From: Sarcina sp. DSM 11001
Lineage (GTDB): Bacteria > Bacillota > Clostridia > Lachnospirales > Lachnospiraceae
Reading direction: 5' to 3'
DNA: 64,000 nt
NCBI RefSeq assembly: GCF_900101015.1
Contig: NZ_FNFZ01000005.1
Coordinates: 1 to 64,000, forward strand
Shown: positions 50,801 through 59,331 of the stretch, one piece after another
Layout of the letters: every line of letters starts with the position of its first letter
Position numbering within the stretch: position 1 is the first letter of the stretch
Translations under genes and position numbers: made by a program
Notes under the pieces: generated by a model
Databases searched by the model: none
Told to the model about the DNA's origin: nothing
What the model saw: the letters and a program-made list of their open reading frames with translations, nothing else

Positions 50801-52737
50801 GCGCCCAGTGCGAGGTCACTGTAAGCCTGGCGATCGAAGACATCACTCTTACAGATGCGGACGGAAACAGTGTGTTTTCTGTCACAGTGCGAGGCGGAGA
50901 AGGGATTGTGATCAATGCCGCACCGGTTCCGGAGGACACCGTTCTATCCGAGGATTTCAAATGGTCAGTCTCCGATGAGGACCTGATCTCTATTGAAACG
51001 GAGGGAGAAAACAAGAGGACTGCCAGGATCAAAGGACTCCAGGGAGGCAGTGCGATCGTGACTGTATCCCATGGAGACGTGGAAAAGAGCTTCCGCGTGA
51101 ACGTCGAGATACCCGCTCAGGCTATTGCGCTTTCCAGCACAAACCTGTCGATCCGCCTCGGGGATTCCTCCAACTTGTCAGCGACAGTCACTCCTGAAAA
51201 TACCACCGATGAGCTGACATGGGAATCCGCAGACAGTTCGATCGCTTCCATATACAACGGAGAAGTCTACGGTAATTCACCCGGGAAGACAACGATCACA
51301 GCCAAAGCCGGGAATATAAGCAAATCCTGTAAGGTAACTGTCTATACGGTACCTGCGACAGGAGTGACGCTTTCCGAGACCAGTGTGACGATCACAAAGG
51401 GCGACAGCCACTATCTGTCCGCATCGGTCACTCCTTCAGACACAACAGACAATGTATCCTGGTCCAGCAGCAATACGGAGGTTGCGTCCGTATACGACGG
51501 AGACGTCTATGCCAACAAAGTCGGAACTGCGACGATCACGGCTTCAGCCGGTAAGTACAAAAAGACCTGCAAGGTCACAGTAAAGCAGAAACAGTATGAA
51601 ACCAAAACAGTCACTTCGACGAAGGGATTCGAGTCTGACTATACCGATGCTGCGACACATTATTACAGCTCGAATGTTGACAAAGTCTGGAAGCTGAGCA
51701 CTGCATCCTATGTTCGTGGAGTGCGGCTCAAATTTGACAGCCGGACAGAATTTGAAAACTCTTATGATTACCTGGAAGTCCTGGACAAGGACGGCGAGCC
51801 TGTCGCCCTCAACGTAAACGGACAGACCGGAGTCACCAGACTGACCGGAACAATGCTGCAGGGACAGACGATCACAGTCACCTCACTACCGGTCCGGATC
51901 CATATGCATACCGACGGCTCTGTCAGCAAATTCGGTTTTAAGGTGTCTTCCATCAAGTACTTGTACAACATCGGGAAATCATCCGTAAGCCTTGCAAAAA
52001 CAAGCTGTCCTTACACCGGCAGCGCGATCAAGCCCGCGGTCACTGTCAAAGCAGGTAACACAACACTTAAAAACGGAACAGACTATACAGTCACCTACAA
52101 GTCCAACAAGGCAATCGGAACGGCCACAGTCGTAGTGGCCGGTAAATCACCGAACAACGGCAAGAAGACACTGACATTCAATATCGTTCCCAAAGCGATC
52201 AGCGGATTAAAACAGACAGCCACAAAAACGACCTCCCTGAAACTGACCTGGACTAAACAATCCGGAATCAGCGGATACAAGGTTTACAAATACGCTTCCT
52301 CAAAATATACACAGCTCAAGCAGACCACTGCCAACAGCTATACCGTAAATTCACTAAAAGCAGGAACCGCCTATTCCTACGCAGTGGCGGCTTACAAGAA
52401 AGTCGGCTCCAAAACACTGGTCGGGCCAAAGAAACTGCTGAAGGTTTATACGGCACCGGTGATGAATAAACCTGCTGTTACGGCGGGAAGCAAAAAGGCT
52501 GTCCTGAAGTGGAAGAAAGTGACAAACGCCACGGGATATGAGATCTACACCTCCAACTCGAAATCCTCGGGTTTCAAGAAAGCGGCAACGATCACAAAGG
52601 GATCCACTCTCACTTCCACGATCAAAAACCTGACAAGCAAAAAGAAAAAATATTTCAAGATGCGCGCCTACATCAAGACCGCATCCGGCAACGTCTACAG
52701 CTCGTACAGTGCTGTGGTGTCCTGCACCATCAAATAA
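44812..52737 (+). CDS. Giant secreted modular protein (Big_2, CUB-like, MBG, Fn3)
   Basis: The 2641-residue protein has a signal peptide (first about 26 residues) and an acidic region with 13-residue repeats at about 156-276. Then come a helical segment (about 335-375), a beta-sandwich (about 385-645), a carboxypeptidase-regulatory-like module (about 652-730) and beta-rich repeats with propeller-like character (about 1150-1535). CARDB-like modules (about 1543-1760), one InlB-like repeat, about five Big_2 modules (1834-2260), a CUB-like module (2263-2385), an MBG module and two Fn3 modules end the chain. No LPXTG motif, catalytic domain or lipobox was seen. It probably acts in adhesion or as a matrix/cell-surface scaffold. 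The start has AAGGAGGAGG. Confidence 0.8.
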   Translation: MNKLLKNLLAFALVISLLSGNVLAYAPAVRQNAEHVNTDASAPSELSVSEGGLISADEELMAGEENTYSFVTADPAQEAMTAAGAAEWLQETEQGTTALAAEEQSADESGGSFEGVDIPGSDLTGESSQDQENDSFAQDPAVPGETFEEDAEADGQYGTGSEADETAEQYDAGYAADEAADQYDTGYVADEAAEQYDTGSVADEAADQYNTEAAADEAADQYDTGAAGDEAADQYDTGAAGDEAAEQYDTGSAADEAAEQYDTGSVADEAGDQSDTEYTENSGEDTSGQELPGEEVAAEGSQSGETEAQEESSLNVTAAAAAAESAEPAEETTEKILTWEQYRDQYAPDYESLSKEEIVALYADYEAYRAQARMTAEGEYPEGASSGSISNDYLDVSVGSDGRFSIGNIEGNPNYSSDNGRKLLYGYPDTGTSSTLLYIDGDEMVFTADSISYRNNVALATMLLDSYGIAVTQKLSFVSSGTEIGGSTIDDCVKIEYKVTNTGTESHRVGIRIMIDTMLASNDDAPFKVKGTGNVTTIKNYDASTGIPDSYQVYDSLTNPTTIATGYLVSNGEIPPDRVQFTNWREISNNYWSYVGYEGGYLGDSAVGIYWDPASLSSGKSKTVSTYYGVGVGASIDSSSNTSSKIGNKEIGIEVKDSQSGEGVKDASITMTGLTGGTTSGTTDSNGFARLPLNSQASTQVSISVKAAGYTDGSFTRFVKGGDRISVSIKREDDDQPAVTSVTLDGQDVMNGTVHYIDNSGKDIDHAKDSDIKKIKLIVKSDTADCIYYLLQDNAVVEKNTTGEFELKTVETKSGTVIDKFSSGGIRKVYCVSKDGKTSRKIRLGIKVSIPSVATTTIADLNLWPYSSKNLATGTLGALLLGDSVSFGLKNSAKLKVEIKENGKVKVSYNLNRMPNTEESYRIQEAKREFATTDAAKVNAKKVFGGLLEKGDRTASLGIPKHIEFDYGGYGEGIVKNGKVDVSLAIMGTASVSASYTVNYYWVVPLYITVSGKGSITVQISGDAHLTTDDGRLGMRLNGSFNPSLSVGIEGGVGSKGVANLGVEGRGTLSYTFTLPAVHHLATLTGEANLKMGLWKFEKSLSLAKATVKLLDSEDWNGSPGDEGENLYEALAEQPFKLKSRDYMNNEHPVGLPEDADVFITNRNVSADAEPLFLNASGKKFKFWIDENMDRSVANGSDLMYSVNEDGWWSDPLPVDDDGTADFSVNAAYDGSGKVFVVWENSSKVFDDNTVTVDEMGNAQEICIKVFDTASNTFGETVSLTNNNVVDAIPAVAAADGTAYVVWNRIDGSIESGDTQSSLCSLSYQNGTASAESVRNIGTIDVAELSASIQNGKPTAVYTVFNLSEGLDAKQTTYTFAFEGGSQENEELLSGDGSVVRGALNSSLNGSDALFWYQDGNICYRLSGSTEIGNVFTDYTTDISEYTVADLGDTTYVIWKGNDVGEAYEEELPDNSAVLYAAHYRNGVWSKPYELLNCECDYIHGIHAESQDGQLVLTYVAINYDEEGNISSSEMIERSFYGRNDAVLTGFVYDADQAFGSEALPLSLTVANNGTGLLDQVTVEISGWGDTYSRDISGLGLDPGESTEISIDDFIVDESVGDGTVVDYDVCVYAEDDDNYDNGRERMVLGYADIIAEQLETTVNDGRLYYPVSIKNYSRIPAVNVNVKFLADSEDGSIIYDTTLESLDGGESQIIYIPETDLEGSAQFYVYLSSDTPLNNEGLEYTRMTCSGETIRVLSDINVSITAGEGGSIEAGESGTYTSNDAISLTASPADGYVFDRWESDFGFFEDENSESTIFYVPEKDSAVTAVFVRADEITGLQLDQSALTLKVGDSAKLNTTADQAVANSLFDWSTDNAEVAKVNTRGKVTGVSKGTTVITAALKSNPEISTSCEVQVVEPEITSIRMVYPRVKMTSVGEQKHLKVDMVTSPSNLEDIVSLTWESQNTAVVEVDNDGVITAKAPGTAIVSVRPAEQQNDDVSAQCEVTVSLAIEDITLTDADGNSVFSVTVRGGEGIVINAAPVPEDTVLSEDFKWSVSDEDLISIETEGENKRTARIKGLQGGSAIVTVSHGDVEKSFRVNVEIPAQAIALSSTNLSIRLGDSSNLSATVTPENTTDELTWESADSSIASIYNGEVYGNSPGKTTITAKAGNISKSCKVTVYTVPATGVTLSETSVTITKGDSHYLSASVTPSDTTDNVSWSSSNTEVASVYDGDVYANKVGTATITASAGKYKKTCKVTVKQKQYETKTVTSTKGFESDYTDAATHYYSSNVDKVWKLSTASYVRGVRLKFDSRTEFENSYDYLEVLDKDGEPVALNVNGQTGVTRLTGTMLQGQTITVTSLPVRIHMHTDGSVSKFGFKVSSIKYLYNIGKSSVSLAKTSCPYTGSAIKPAVTVKAGNTTLKNGTDYTVTYKSNKAIGTATVVVAGKSPNNGKKTLTFNIVPKAISGLKQTATKTTSLKLTWTKQSGISGYKVYKYASSKYTQLKQTTANSYTVNSLKAGTAYSYAVAAYKKVGSKTLVGPKKLLKVYTAPVMNKPAVTAGSKKAVLKWKKVTNATGYEIYTSNSKSSGFKKAATITKGSTLTSTIKNLTSKKKKYFKMRAYIKTASGNVYSSYSAVVSCTIK
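45277..45640 (+). repeat. 39-bp in-frame repeats in the giant protein gene
   Basis: About nine units of 39 bp encode 13-residue peptides such as DTGSVADEAAEQY. The units differ at few positions (for instance GSVADEAADQ versus GAAGDEAADQ), and adjacent copies are often identical, suggesting recent expansion. Confidence 0.9.
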
Positions 52738-52860
52738 CCCTATACCATGCCAATAAGGACAGACACTGCGGCAGGCTGATCTGCTGACAGACTCCTGCAC
52801 GTAACAGGGCAGCGGCAGTGCCTGCCCGGCAACTGTTCAAAAACATGGTATGATATGTTG

Positions 52861-52900
52861 AACCGCAGCGAAGGAGACATCAGCTCTTCGCTGCGGTTTT
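52861..52900 (+). terminator. Terminator after the giant protein gene
   Basis: AACCGCAGCGAAG (52861-52873) pairs with CTTCGCTGCGGTT (52886-52898), with a 12-nt loop, followed by TTTTC. A second GC-rich stem lies 60 bp upstream (52771-52840). Confidence 0.8.
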
Positions 52901-53066
52901 CGTAAAAGAACATGAAAAAGAAGGGCAGCTTTGATTGCGATTTCCATCGACGGCCACGCAGCAAGATGATAAACTGTCAGATAAAATGGTATTTCGTGAA
53001 ATTCTTAAGGAACCCCTGAAAAACTGCTCTTAAGCGCATAAATGATATACAATCTAAATTCTGTTT

Positions 53067-56000
53067 ATGAAGAAAAAAGAAGCAAAAACGCTTGTGCTTA
53101 TCTTAACTTTCCTTATGTTCGTCAGTGTGATTTTTCCCCCGATTCCGGAATGCGCCTCACTGGCTTCGGTGCTGACTTCTGCAACGGTAGCAGAAGCTGC
53201 TATGACAGAAGCAGATGAGACAGAAACGGCGGAAACGCTCTCTGAAGAAGAAACAGCACAGGAAAACACACAGCCCGAAGAGATATCCGCTCCGGAAAAT
53301 TCAATTCCGACAGATGAAGTTCCGGCAGATGACATTCCGGCAGGCACAGTTCCGGCAGAGGATGTTCCGGCAGACGCAGTTCCGGCGGATGATGTTCCGA
53401 TAGACGCTGGTCCGGCAGAAGCAAATTCAGCATTTCCGGAACCAGAAGAGGCTCCGGAATCGACCATAATCGAAGCTTTTGAACCCACCCCTGACCCTGC
53501 GTCCGGGGATTCCGGTCTTGAACCTTCAGAGCCTGATTATGAATCAGTGGAGACGACCGGGGAACCGGATACGTCTGAAGAAGCTGCTGCAGATTCTGAA
53601 CCTGATGTAGACATGGAACAGGAAGCGGATGCGGAACCGGATGAAACCGGCGAACCGGGTTCAGGGGAAATCATAAGTCCGGCTGACTACGAGCAGCCGC
53701 AGGAGACCTCAGGACCTGCAGAAGGCCCGGAGACGGAGGAAAGCGTTGAACCGGCTGACGTGGAAATCACGGAGCCGGCTGACGACACGGAGCCGTTGGA
53801 AGCCTGCGGACCTGCAGAAGAACCAGCGTCGGAGGCGGCAACGGCTGCAGAAACGTCTCAAAATCCTCCTGCTGACTTTGAGCGCGAAACAGAAGGGATC
53901 ATAGAAGATGATTTTATTGTTCCAGCTGCGGTCGCCATAAACCCGGCTTCCGGCAGGAAATTCAGGGCAAAAGTATCTCTTCCCTCTTTTTATGACAGCC
54001 GTGAAAAAGGGCTCATCACAGAAGCAAAGGATCAGGGAGATTCGGAGATATGCTGGGCTTATTCCGCTGTTTCGTGTGCGGAAACATCTGCCATTTTGAA
54101 TGAAATTGACCCGGCTCCCGATTTTTCAGAGAGACATCTGGCCTGCTTTTTTTCCGTTCCCACCTATCACGAATCGGGAATGTGCGGGGACGATGCGGTC
54201 TATTACATCAGCATGGGTGATGATTACATGTATGGCGGAGGGAATAACAGATATACGACCTTCTGTATGGCCAACTGGACAGGGGTGTCGTCGGAAGAGG
54301 ATTATCCGGGAGAAGGGGCCTGGGACGGGGACAGGAGTCTTCCGGACAGCCGGGCTTTGGATGACCGCGTCCATCTGGAAAACGCCGCATGGATCTCCAT
54401 GACGGATACGGCCTTTATCAAACAGGAAATCATGAGGCTGGGGAGCGTGTCGTCCGCTTATTATTACAAAAAAGGCGCATATTACAACAGTGAGACACAC
54501 GCTTATTATAATGATCGTTTCACGGCGACCAATCATGCTATAACGATCGTGGGATGGGATGACAACTACTCCGCGGATAACTTTCTGTCTGCTCCCGGCA
54601 AAGACGGTGCCTGGCTGGTCAAAAACAGCTGGGGAACATCTTTTGGTGAGGAAGGTTTTTTCTGGATCTCTTACGAAGATCTGGCCATGAGTTCCGCCTC
54701 CAATACTGCGTATACTTTTGAATTCGGAAGAGCAGATAATTACGATAATACCTATTTTTACGATGGAAGCTGCGGAACCAGAACATACTCTGTAGAAAAT
54801 GGAGGATCTTTTGCCAACGTTTTCACCACAGGTCAGAATGACGGCTGCCGGGACGAACTGATCGGGGCAGTCGGTGCCGCTTTTTCCGAGTCCGGAATCT
54901 CTTATAAAATACAGGTTTATACAGATCTGAAAGATCCCGGTGAGCCAACAAGCGGAGAACCTGCAGGCGAGGCCATAACCGGGGTCACGCAGACAGCCGG
55001 CTATCAGACATTTGTTCTGGACGATCCGGTCAGGGCAGTATGCGGGACTTATTTTTCCGTTGTGATAACTTTGCAGGGATACAGTGATTCGGTCTCTATG
55101 TTCGCAGATCAATCGTATGAAAATGGTGACTGGATCGGATTCAGAAATGAGACGGCAGCAGGACAGAGCTTTGCAAAAAACAGTGAGGGATCCTGGAAGG
55201 ATCTCCATGATGTGGGGGCCACACCCAGAATCAAGGCATTCACACAGAACCTTGACACAGTTACGATACAGAACATAGGCTTTGAAGGATCCGACAGGAT
55301 CACATTGGGAAGAGGCCTCACAAAGAAGACCGCGATCACCGCGATTCTACAATGCGGCGCAGAGATGCCCTTTGAGGCAGCGTTGTCTGCTAATGATACG
55401 ATTCCGGCTGGCGGGGGAAGACCTGTCTGGACCAGCAGCAATCCTTCTGCCGCGGTGGTCTCTGAAACCGGAGAAATCACGGGTAAAGGCCCGGGTAGTG
55501 CCGTCATCCGGGCAGAGATATGCCAGGGCGGGCGGAACTTATCTGCTGAACTTTTCGTCGATGTCACTGTACCTGTCAAGGAATGTAAAGCTTCACTGTC
55601 CGAAACTTCCTTTACCTATACAGGAAGACGTATAGTCCCTGCCATTTCGGTCTCCGATGGGAACATCCCGCTTACAGAAGGCCGGGATTACAATCTTGCT
55701 GTTTCTTCAAATCTGTACGCAGGAAAAGGGAAGATCACTATAAACGGAATGAAGTATTACACCGGAAGTACTTCCGTTACTTTTACGATCAATAAAGCAG
55801 CGCAGTCTCTCAAAATCAAAAAGTCCCAGACATATGTCTCAGTGGGAAAGACAGCATCCGTCACTCTTACGGGAGCCAAAGGCACGAAATCCTTTCTTTC
55901 TTCAAATGAATCGATTGCTGCAGTGTCTGGTTCAGGAATAATCACTGCGAAAAAAGCAGGCAGGGTCAGGATCACTGCAAAATCCGCGTCAACATCCAAC

Positions 56001-56585
56001 TTTAAAGCAGCATCCGCCTCGGTAGAGCTGAATATCGTTCCGGCTGCGACTGCCTCTTTCAAAGCAGAGAACCGGCCGGACGGCATCCAATTGAAATGGA
56101 AAAAAGTGACCGGTGCCAACGGGTATTATCTGTATCGCGACGATACCAGGATCGCTGTGATCAACAATGGAGCGACCGATTCATACATTGATAAAAAAGC
56201 CGATTCAAACGGCACCAGTTATACTTACAAAATTACAGCAAAAGCGAGTTCCGGTAAAAGCACTCTTTCAAAATCAGTTTCAATCTTCAGGATAAAAGCG
56301 CCTGTACTGAGTTCCCTGAAAAACAACGCAGCCGGAAAAGCTTCCATGACCTGGAAAAAGAACGCAAAAGCAACAGGATACGAAATCCTTTACAGTACAG
56401 ATCAGTCTTTTAAATCCGGGAAGAAGATAAAGAAGTTAAAAGGCGGGAATACAGTGACCGGTGTTATCACGGGCCTGGTAAAGGGGAAAAAATATTATTT
56501 CCGGGTCCGGGCAGTCAAAACAGTCGGTACTAAGACAATCCGTTCCTGTTGGAGCGGAACCAGAAGCATCATAATCAAGAGGTAA
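53067..56585 (+). CDS. Secreted papain-family (C1) cysteine protease with modular C-terminus
   Basis: The 1172-residue protein has a signal peptide, a long acidic Glu/Pro/Ala region (about 30-285), and then a papain-like domain. The catalytic set is visible: Cys329 in DQGDSEICWAYSA (with oxyanion Gln323), His490 in NHAITIVGW and Asn520 in VKNSWGTSFGEEG. A lectin-like module follows (about 560-690), then Big_2, MBG and Fn3 modules. It should cleave proteins outside the cell. The same C-terminal module set as in the giant protein encoded upstream suggests the same location. No convincing ribosome binding site precedes the ATG. It lies 330 bp after the giant gene, beyond its terminator. Confidence 0.87.
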   Translation: MKKKEAKTLVLILTFLMFVSVIFPPIPECASLASVLTSATVAEAAMTEADETETAETLSEEETAQENTQPEEISAPENSIPTDEVPADDIPAGTVPAEDVPADAVPADDVPIDAGPAEANSAFPEPEEAPESTIIEAFEPTPDPASGDSGLEPSEPDYESVETTGEPDTSEEAAADSEPDVDMEQEADAEPDETGEPGSGEIISPADYEQPQETSGPAEGPETEESVEPADVEITEPADDTEPLEACGPAEEPASEAATAAETSQNPPADFERETEGIIEDDFIVPAAVAINPASGRKFRAKVSLPSFYDSREKGLITEAKDQGDSEICWAYSAVSCAETSAILNEIDPAPDFSERHLACFFSVPTYHESGMCGDDAVYYISMGDDYMYGGGNNRYTTFCMANWTGVSSEEDYPGEGAWDGDRSLPDSRALDDRVHLENAAWISMTDTAFIKQEIMRLGSVSSAYYYKKGAYYNSETHAYYNDRFTATNHAITIVGWDDNYSADNFLSAPGKDGAWLVKNSWGTSFGEEGFFWISYEDLAMSSASNTAYTFEFGRADNYDNTYFYDGSCGTRTYSVENGGSFANVFTTGQNDGCRDELIGAVGAAFSESGISYKIQVYTDLKDPGEPTSGEPAGEAITGVTQTAGYQTFVLDDPVRAVCGTYFSVVITLQGYSDSVSMFADQSYENGDWIGFRNETAAGQSFAKNSEGSWKDLHDVGATPRIKAFTQNLDTVTIQNIGFEGSDRITLGRGLTKKTAITAILQCGAEMPFEAALSANDTIPAGGGRPVWTSSNPSAAVVSETGEITGKGPGSAVIRAEICQGGRNLSAELFVDVTVPVKECKASLSETSFTYTGRRIVPAISVSDGNIPLTEGRDYNLAVSSNLYAGKGKITINGMKYYTGSTSVTFTINKAAQSLKIKKSQTYVSVGKTASVTLTGAKGTKSFLSSNESIAAVSGSGIITAKKAGRVRITAKSASTSNFKAASASVELNIVPAATASFKAENRPDGIQLKWKKVTGANGYYLYRDDTRIAVINNGATDSYIDKKADSNGTSYTYKITAKASSGKSTLSKSVSIFRIKAPVLSSLKNNAAGKASMTWKKNAKATGYEILYSTDQSFKSGKKIKKLKGGNTVTGVITGLVKGKKYYFRVRAVKTVGTKTIRSCWSGTRSIIIKR
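53308..53425 (+). repeat. 15-bp in-frame repeats in the protease gene
   Basis: Eight or so units of 15 bp, visible by the repeated word GTTCCGGCAGA, encode VPADD/VPAED/VPADA pentapeptides in the acidic pre-region. Confidence 0.85.
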
Positions 56586-56645
56586 CAGCAAAATAATAAT
56601 TCAAAAACGAATCCTCGCTGTATCGAATTCCCTTCGAAAAGAGCG

Positions 56646-56681
56646 AAAAGGAACGGGCTGTCTGCTGCCCGTTCCTTTTTT
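56646..56681. terminator. Terminator shared by convergent protease and sugar ABC genes
   Basis: AAAGGAACGGGC (from 56647) pairs with GCCCGTTCCTTT (to about 56678) with loop TGTCTGCT, followed by T-runs on both strands. It serves the protease gene and, on the minus strand, the sugar-binding protein gene. Confidence 0.85.
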
Positions 56682-56748
56682 ATTTGCATTTTTATTCTGT
56701 ATTTTACTATGCCTTTTTATTCAATACGCTTTTTATTCAATACGATTC

Positions 56749-57924
56749 TTATTCAATACGGTTCTCCCAGAGCTGGGGATCGGCGGGATCACATTCCTGG
56801 GGGATGAGCGGGGCCTGGATCAGGAGTGTGCGGCCTTCGTCGCAGTAGGTGTTTTCTATGACCTTGGCGGGAGACCAGAGCGCGCCCTCCTGCTCGACTG
56901 TGTCGCCGATCTCGGGAAGTGCTTTGCCTTCAAACATGTCGTGGATATATTCAACCGCAAGGATCGCCGCGTCCAGGGCAGGCTGCTCGACGACCGCGTA
57001 GAGCTTGCCTTCCTGCAGCAGGCCGATGCCTTCCTTGCCGATGCAGATGCCGGAGATGAAATAATCCGCCGGGTTCAGATTTGCATTCTCCACGGCGTTG
57101 ACAACGCCGGAGCCCATGATGTCAGGAGTGTGGACATAAATGCCCAGGACCTTGTCGCCGTGCAGGTTCAGCAGGTCGCTGGCGCGCGCATAGGAATCGT
57201 CGTTGTTCCAGTTGCCCTCGCCCTGTGCGACGGTCAGCTGGGGATACTGGTCCAGGACAGACATCAGTCCGGTGTGGCAGTCTGTCGTGTACATATCGAC
57301 CAAGGCGCCCGTGATCTCGATGATGACGCCCTCCGGGACCTCGCCGCCGTGGGCTTCCTTGATGCCCTCGATCATCTGGGCTGCCGCCTTGGCAGAGGAC
57401 TCCACGATGTCATTGGTGATGAACATCTCGACCTTGCCGCCCTCCGGACATGTGTCCAGGGCAAAGACAGGGATCCCTTCCTCATTGAGGCGCTCGATGC
57501 CGGGAACCAGGGAGACCAGGTCTTCCGCTCCCGCCATAATGAAGGCATCAATATCCTGGGTGATGAAGTTGTCGATCGCGTTCAGGATCTGGTCTGTGTT
57601 GGCCTGGGCGTCCACGACCTTCAGTTCATAGCCATACTTGTCGCAGGTGTCCGTTGCTCCGATCACGAATGCCTGGATGAACTCGGTCTGCGCATGCTTG
57701 ATGACCATACCGATGGTCTTTTTGCCATCGGCACCCTCGCCGGACGCATCCGCGGCAGCTTCAACAGCCCCGGCAGCAGTCTCCTGGACAGCGGCGGAAT
57801 CTGTCTTCTTGCCGGCGTCAGAGTTTCCGCTTCCGGCAGAGCCTCCGCAGCCCGAAAGCAGCATGACTCCCATCGCCGCGGCCAGTGCCGCGCTCAGGAT
57901 CTTTTTCAACAGTGTCTTTTTCAT
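56749..57924 (-). CDS. Sugar ABC transporter substrate-binding lipoprotein (RbsB-type)
   Basis: The 391-residue protein (start MKKTLLKK, with GGAGG) has a lipobox LLSGC, a linker rich in Ala/Glu/Asp, and a ribose/galactose-binding fold of the Peripla_BP_4 type (TIGMVIKHAQTEFIQAFVIGA, GIPVFALDTCPEGGKVEMFITNDI, YVHTPDIMGSGVVNAVENANL). It captures a sugar or polyol, which cannot be named from sequence. It is the last gene of the operon, separated from the permease gene by 375 bp containing a 15-bp repeat. Confidence 0.9.
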   Translation of the reverse strand: MKKTLLKKILSAALAAAMGVMLLSGCGGSAGSGNSDAGKKTDSAAVQETAAGAVEAAADASGEGADGKKTIGMVIKHAQTEFIQAFVIGATDTCDKYGYELKVVDAQANTDQILNAIDNFITQDIDAFIMAGAEDLVSLVPGIERLNEEGIPVFALDTCPEGGKVEMFITNDIVESSAKAAAQMIEGIKEAHGGEVPEGVIIEITGALVDMYTTDCHTGLMSVLDQYPQLTVAQGEGNWNNDDSYARASDLLNLHGDKVLGIYVHTPDIMGSGVVNAVENANLNPADYFISGICIGKEGIGLLQEGKLYAVVEQPALDAAILAVEYIHDMFEGKALPEIGDTVEQEGALWSPAKVIENTYCDEGRTLLIQAPLIPQECDPADPQLWENRIE

Positions 57925-58033
57925 AATTTCAATCCTCCCTGATCCGGGTACCCCCGGGAACGGCACTCACAAAAAAGCCGGTGGTCCGCGCCGTCCATTT
58001 TCATGTTAACGGTTGCTTCTATGAACTGCCCGC

Positions 58034-58107
58034 CTCCTGTACCTGCGTCTCCTGTACCTGCGTCTCCTGTACCTGCATCTCCTGTACCTGCATCTCCTGT
58101 ACTGCAG
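58034..58107 (-). repeat. 15-bp tandem repeat with SD-like cores
   Basis: CTCCTGTACCTGCGT/CAT recurs at 58034, 58049, 58064, 58079 and 58094, exactly 15 bp apart. On the transcribed strand each unit reads GGTACAGGAG, so five AGGAG Shine-Dalgarno-like cores lie about 110 nt before the substrate-binding protein gene. Confidence 0.9.
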
Positions 58108-58299
58108 CAGAGAGGCGGGGTGTTCCTAAGGAATTTGGATAAACAGCTCCTGCAGGACAGCCTGCAGAGCTTTTATCTGTGTCATTGTGAATCTGTCTGT
58201 GCAGATTTATCCGCGTATACCTGTCAGATTATGTCCGTCAATCTGCCGGGCCGCCCTGTTTTTATCAGGACCAGTATGTCAGATCACAGCAGCTGTTCT

Positions 58300-59331
58300 T
58301 CACCCGGCGGAATTTTCCTCTGAAGGCCCTTTTCCGGATTTCGCGGGCTGGATGAGCCTGCGTATGTTCTCCCGATGCATGATCCATGCCGTCAGGCGGT
58401 GGCGCAGATGGTCGAGAAGGATGGCCAGGAAGATCAGGGCTCCCTTGGTGGCACTGACCAGGTTGACGTCCACGCCGTTCAGGGTCAGGGCATTGTCCAG
58501 CATACCCAGAAGCAGCGTGCCGCCCAGCATGCCGATGGGTTTGCCCATGCCTCCGTTGAAGCTGCAGCCGCCCAGGATCGCGCCTGCGAAAGCCATCATG
58601 ACCAGGCCCGAACCCATGTTGTTGGAGACCGCGTTCTGTCTCCCTGCCGTGATCAGCCCCGCGACGGCGGCGAGGAGACCGGCAAGCATAAAGGCATAGA
58701 CCACGACCCTCTGGGTATGGATGCCGGAAATAAAGGCCGCGCTGCGGTTTCCGCCTGTCAGGAGGAAACGCCTGCCCGCCGTCGTCTTGCGGAAGATAAA
58801 TTCAAACACCGCATAGACCAGCACAAGCGCGAGGACTGCAACCTGAAGCGGTCCGATCCTGCCGCGCCCCAGCCAGGTGTAAAAGGGATCGAGCTTTGCC
58901 AGTGAAAAAGGCACCAGGAAGAGGACGAGTCCTCGCATGACGATCTGCGTGGACATGGTCAGCAGGAAGGAGTTCGTCTGGAGACCGACCAGGCAGAATC
59001 CGTTAAAGAAGCCGACCGCAGTCCCGATCAGGAGAGTCACAAGTACACAGATCGGCGCCGGCAGATTGAAGGCCTTTCCCAGCAGGATGGCAATGCCCGG
59101 CGAAAAAGCCAGCGTCGCCTCCATGGACAGGTCCAGCTCACCGACCATCATAACAATACCCTGGCCCAGGACCATCAGGCCCAGTGTCGCCGACTGGAAC
59201 AGGATATTTAAAAGGTTTCTAGAACTTAAAAAAGAAGGTGTGAAGACCGAGTTAAACAAAAAGAAAACCGCGACCATGACCCACACCAGATTGTTGAGCA
59301 GGGCAAGCTGTATTTTGGTGGAACGTCTCAT
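58300..59331 (-). CDS. Sugar ABC transporter permease (RbsC-type)
   Basis: The 343-residue protein has about nine membrane segments and the BPD_transp_2 signature. It includes VVMMVGELDLSMEATLAFSPG-like loops and GSGLVMMAFAGAILGGCSFNGG (the coupling region). It overlaps the end of the upstream ATPase gene by 4 bp (ATGA), so translation is coupled. It forms the transmembrane channel for the sugar captured by the binding protein. Substrate is unknown. Confidence 0.92.
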   Translation of the reverse strand: MRRSTKIQLALLNNLVWVMVAVFFLFNSVFTPSFLSSRNLLNILFQSATLGLMVLGQGIVMMVGELDLSMEATLAFSPGIAILLGKAFNLPAPICVLVTLLIGTAVGFFNGFCLVGLQTNSFLLTMSTQIVMRGLVLFLVPFSLAKLDPFYTWLGRGRIGPLQVAVLALVLVYAVFEFIFRKTTAGRRFLLTGGNRSAAFISGIHTQRVVVYAFMLAGLLAAVAGLITAGRQNAVSNNMGSGLVMMAFAGAILGGCSFNGGMGKPIGMLGGTLLLGMLDNALTLNGVDVNLVSATKGALIFLAILLDHLRHRLTAWIMHRENIRRLIQPAKSGKGPSEENSAG

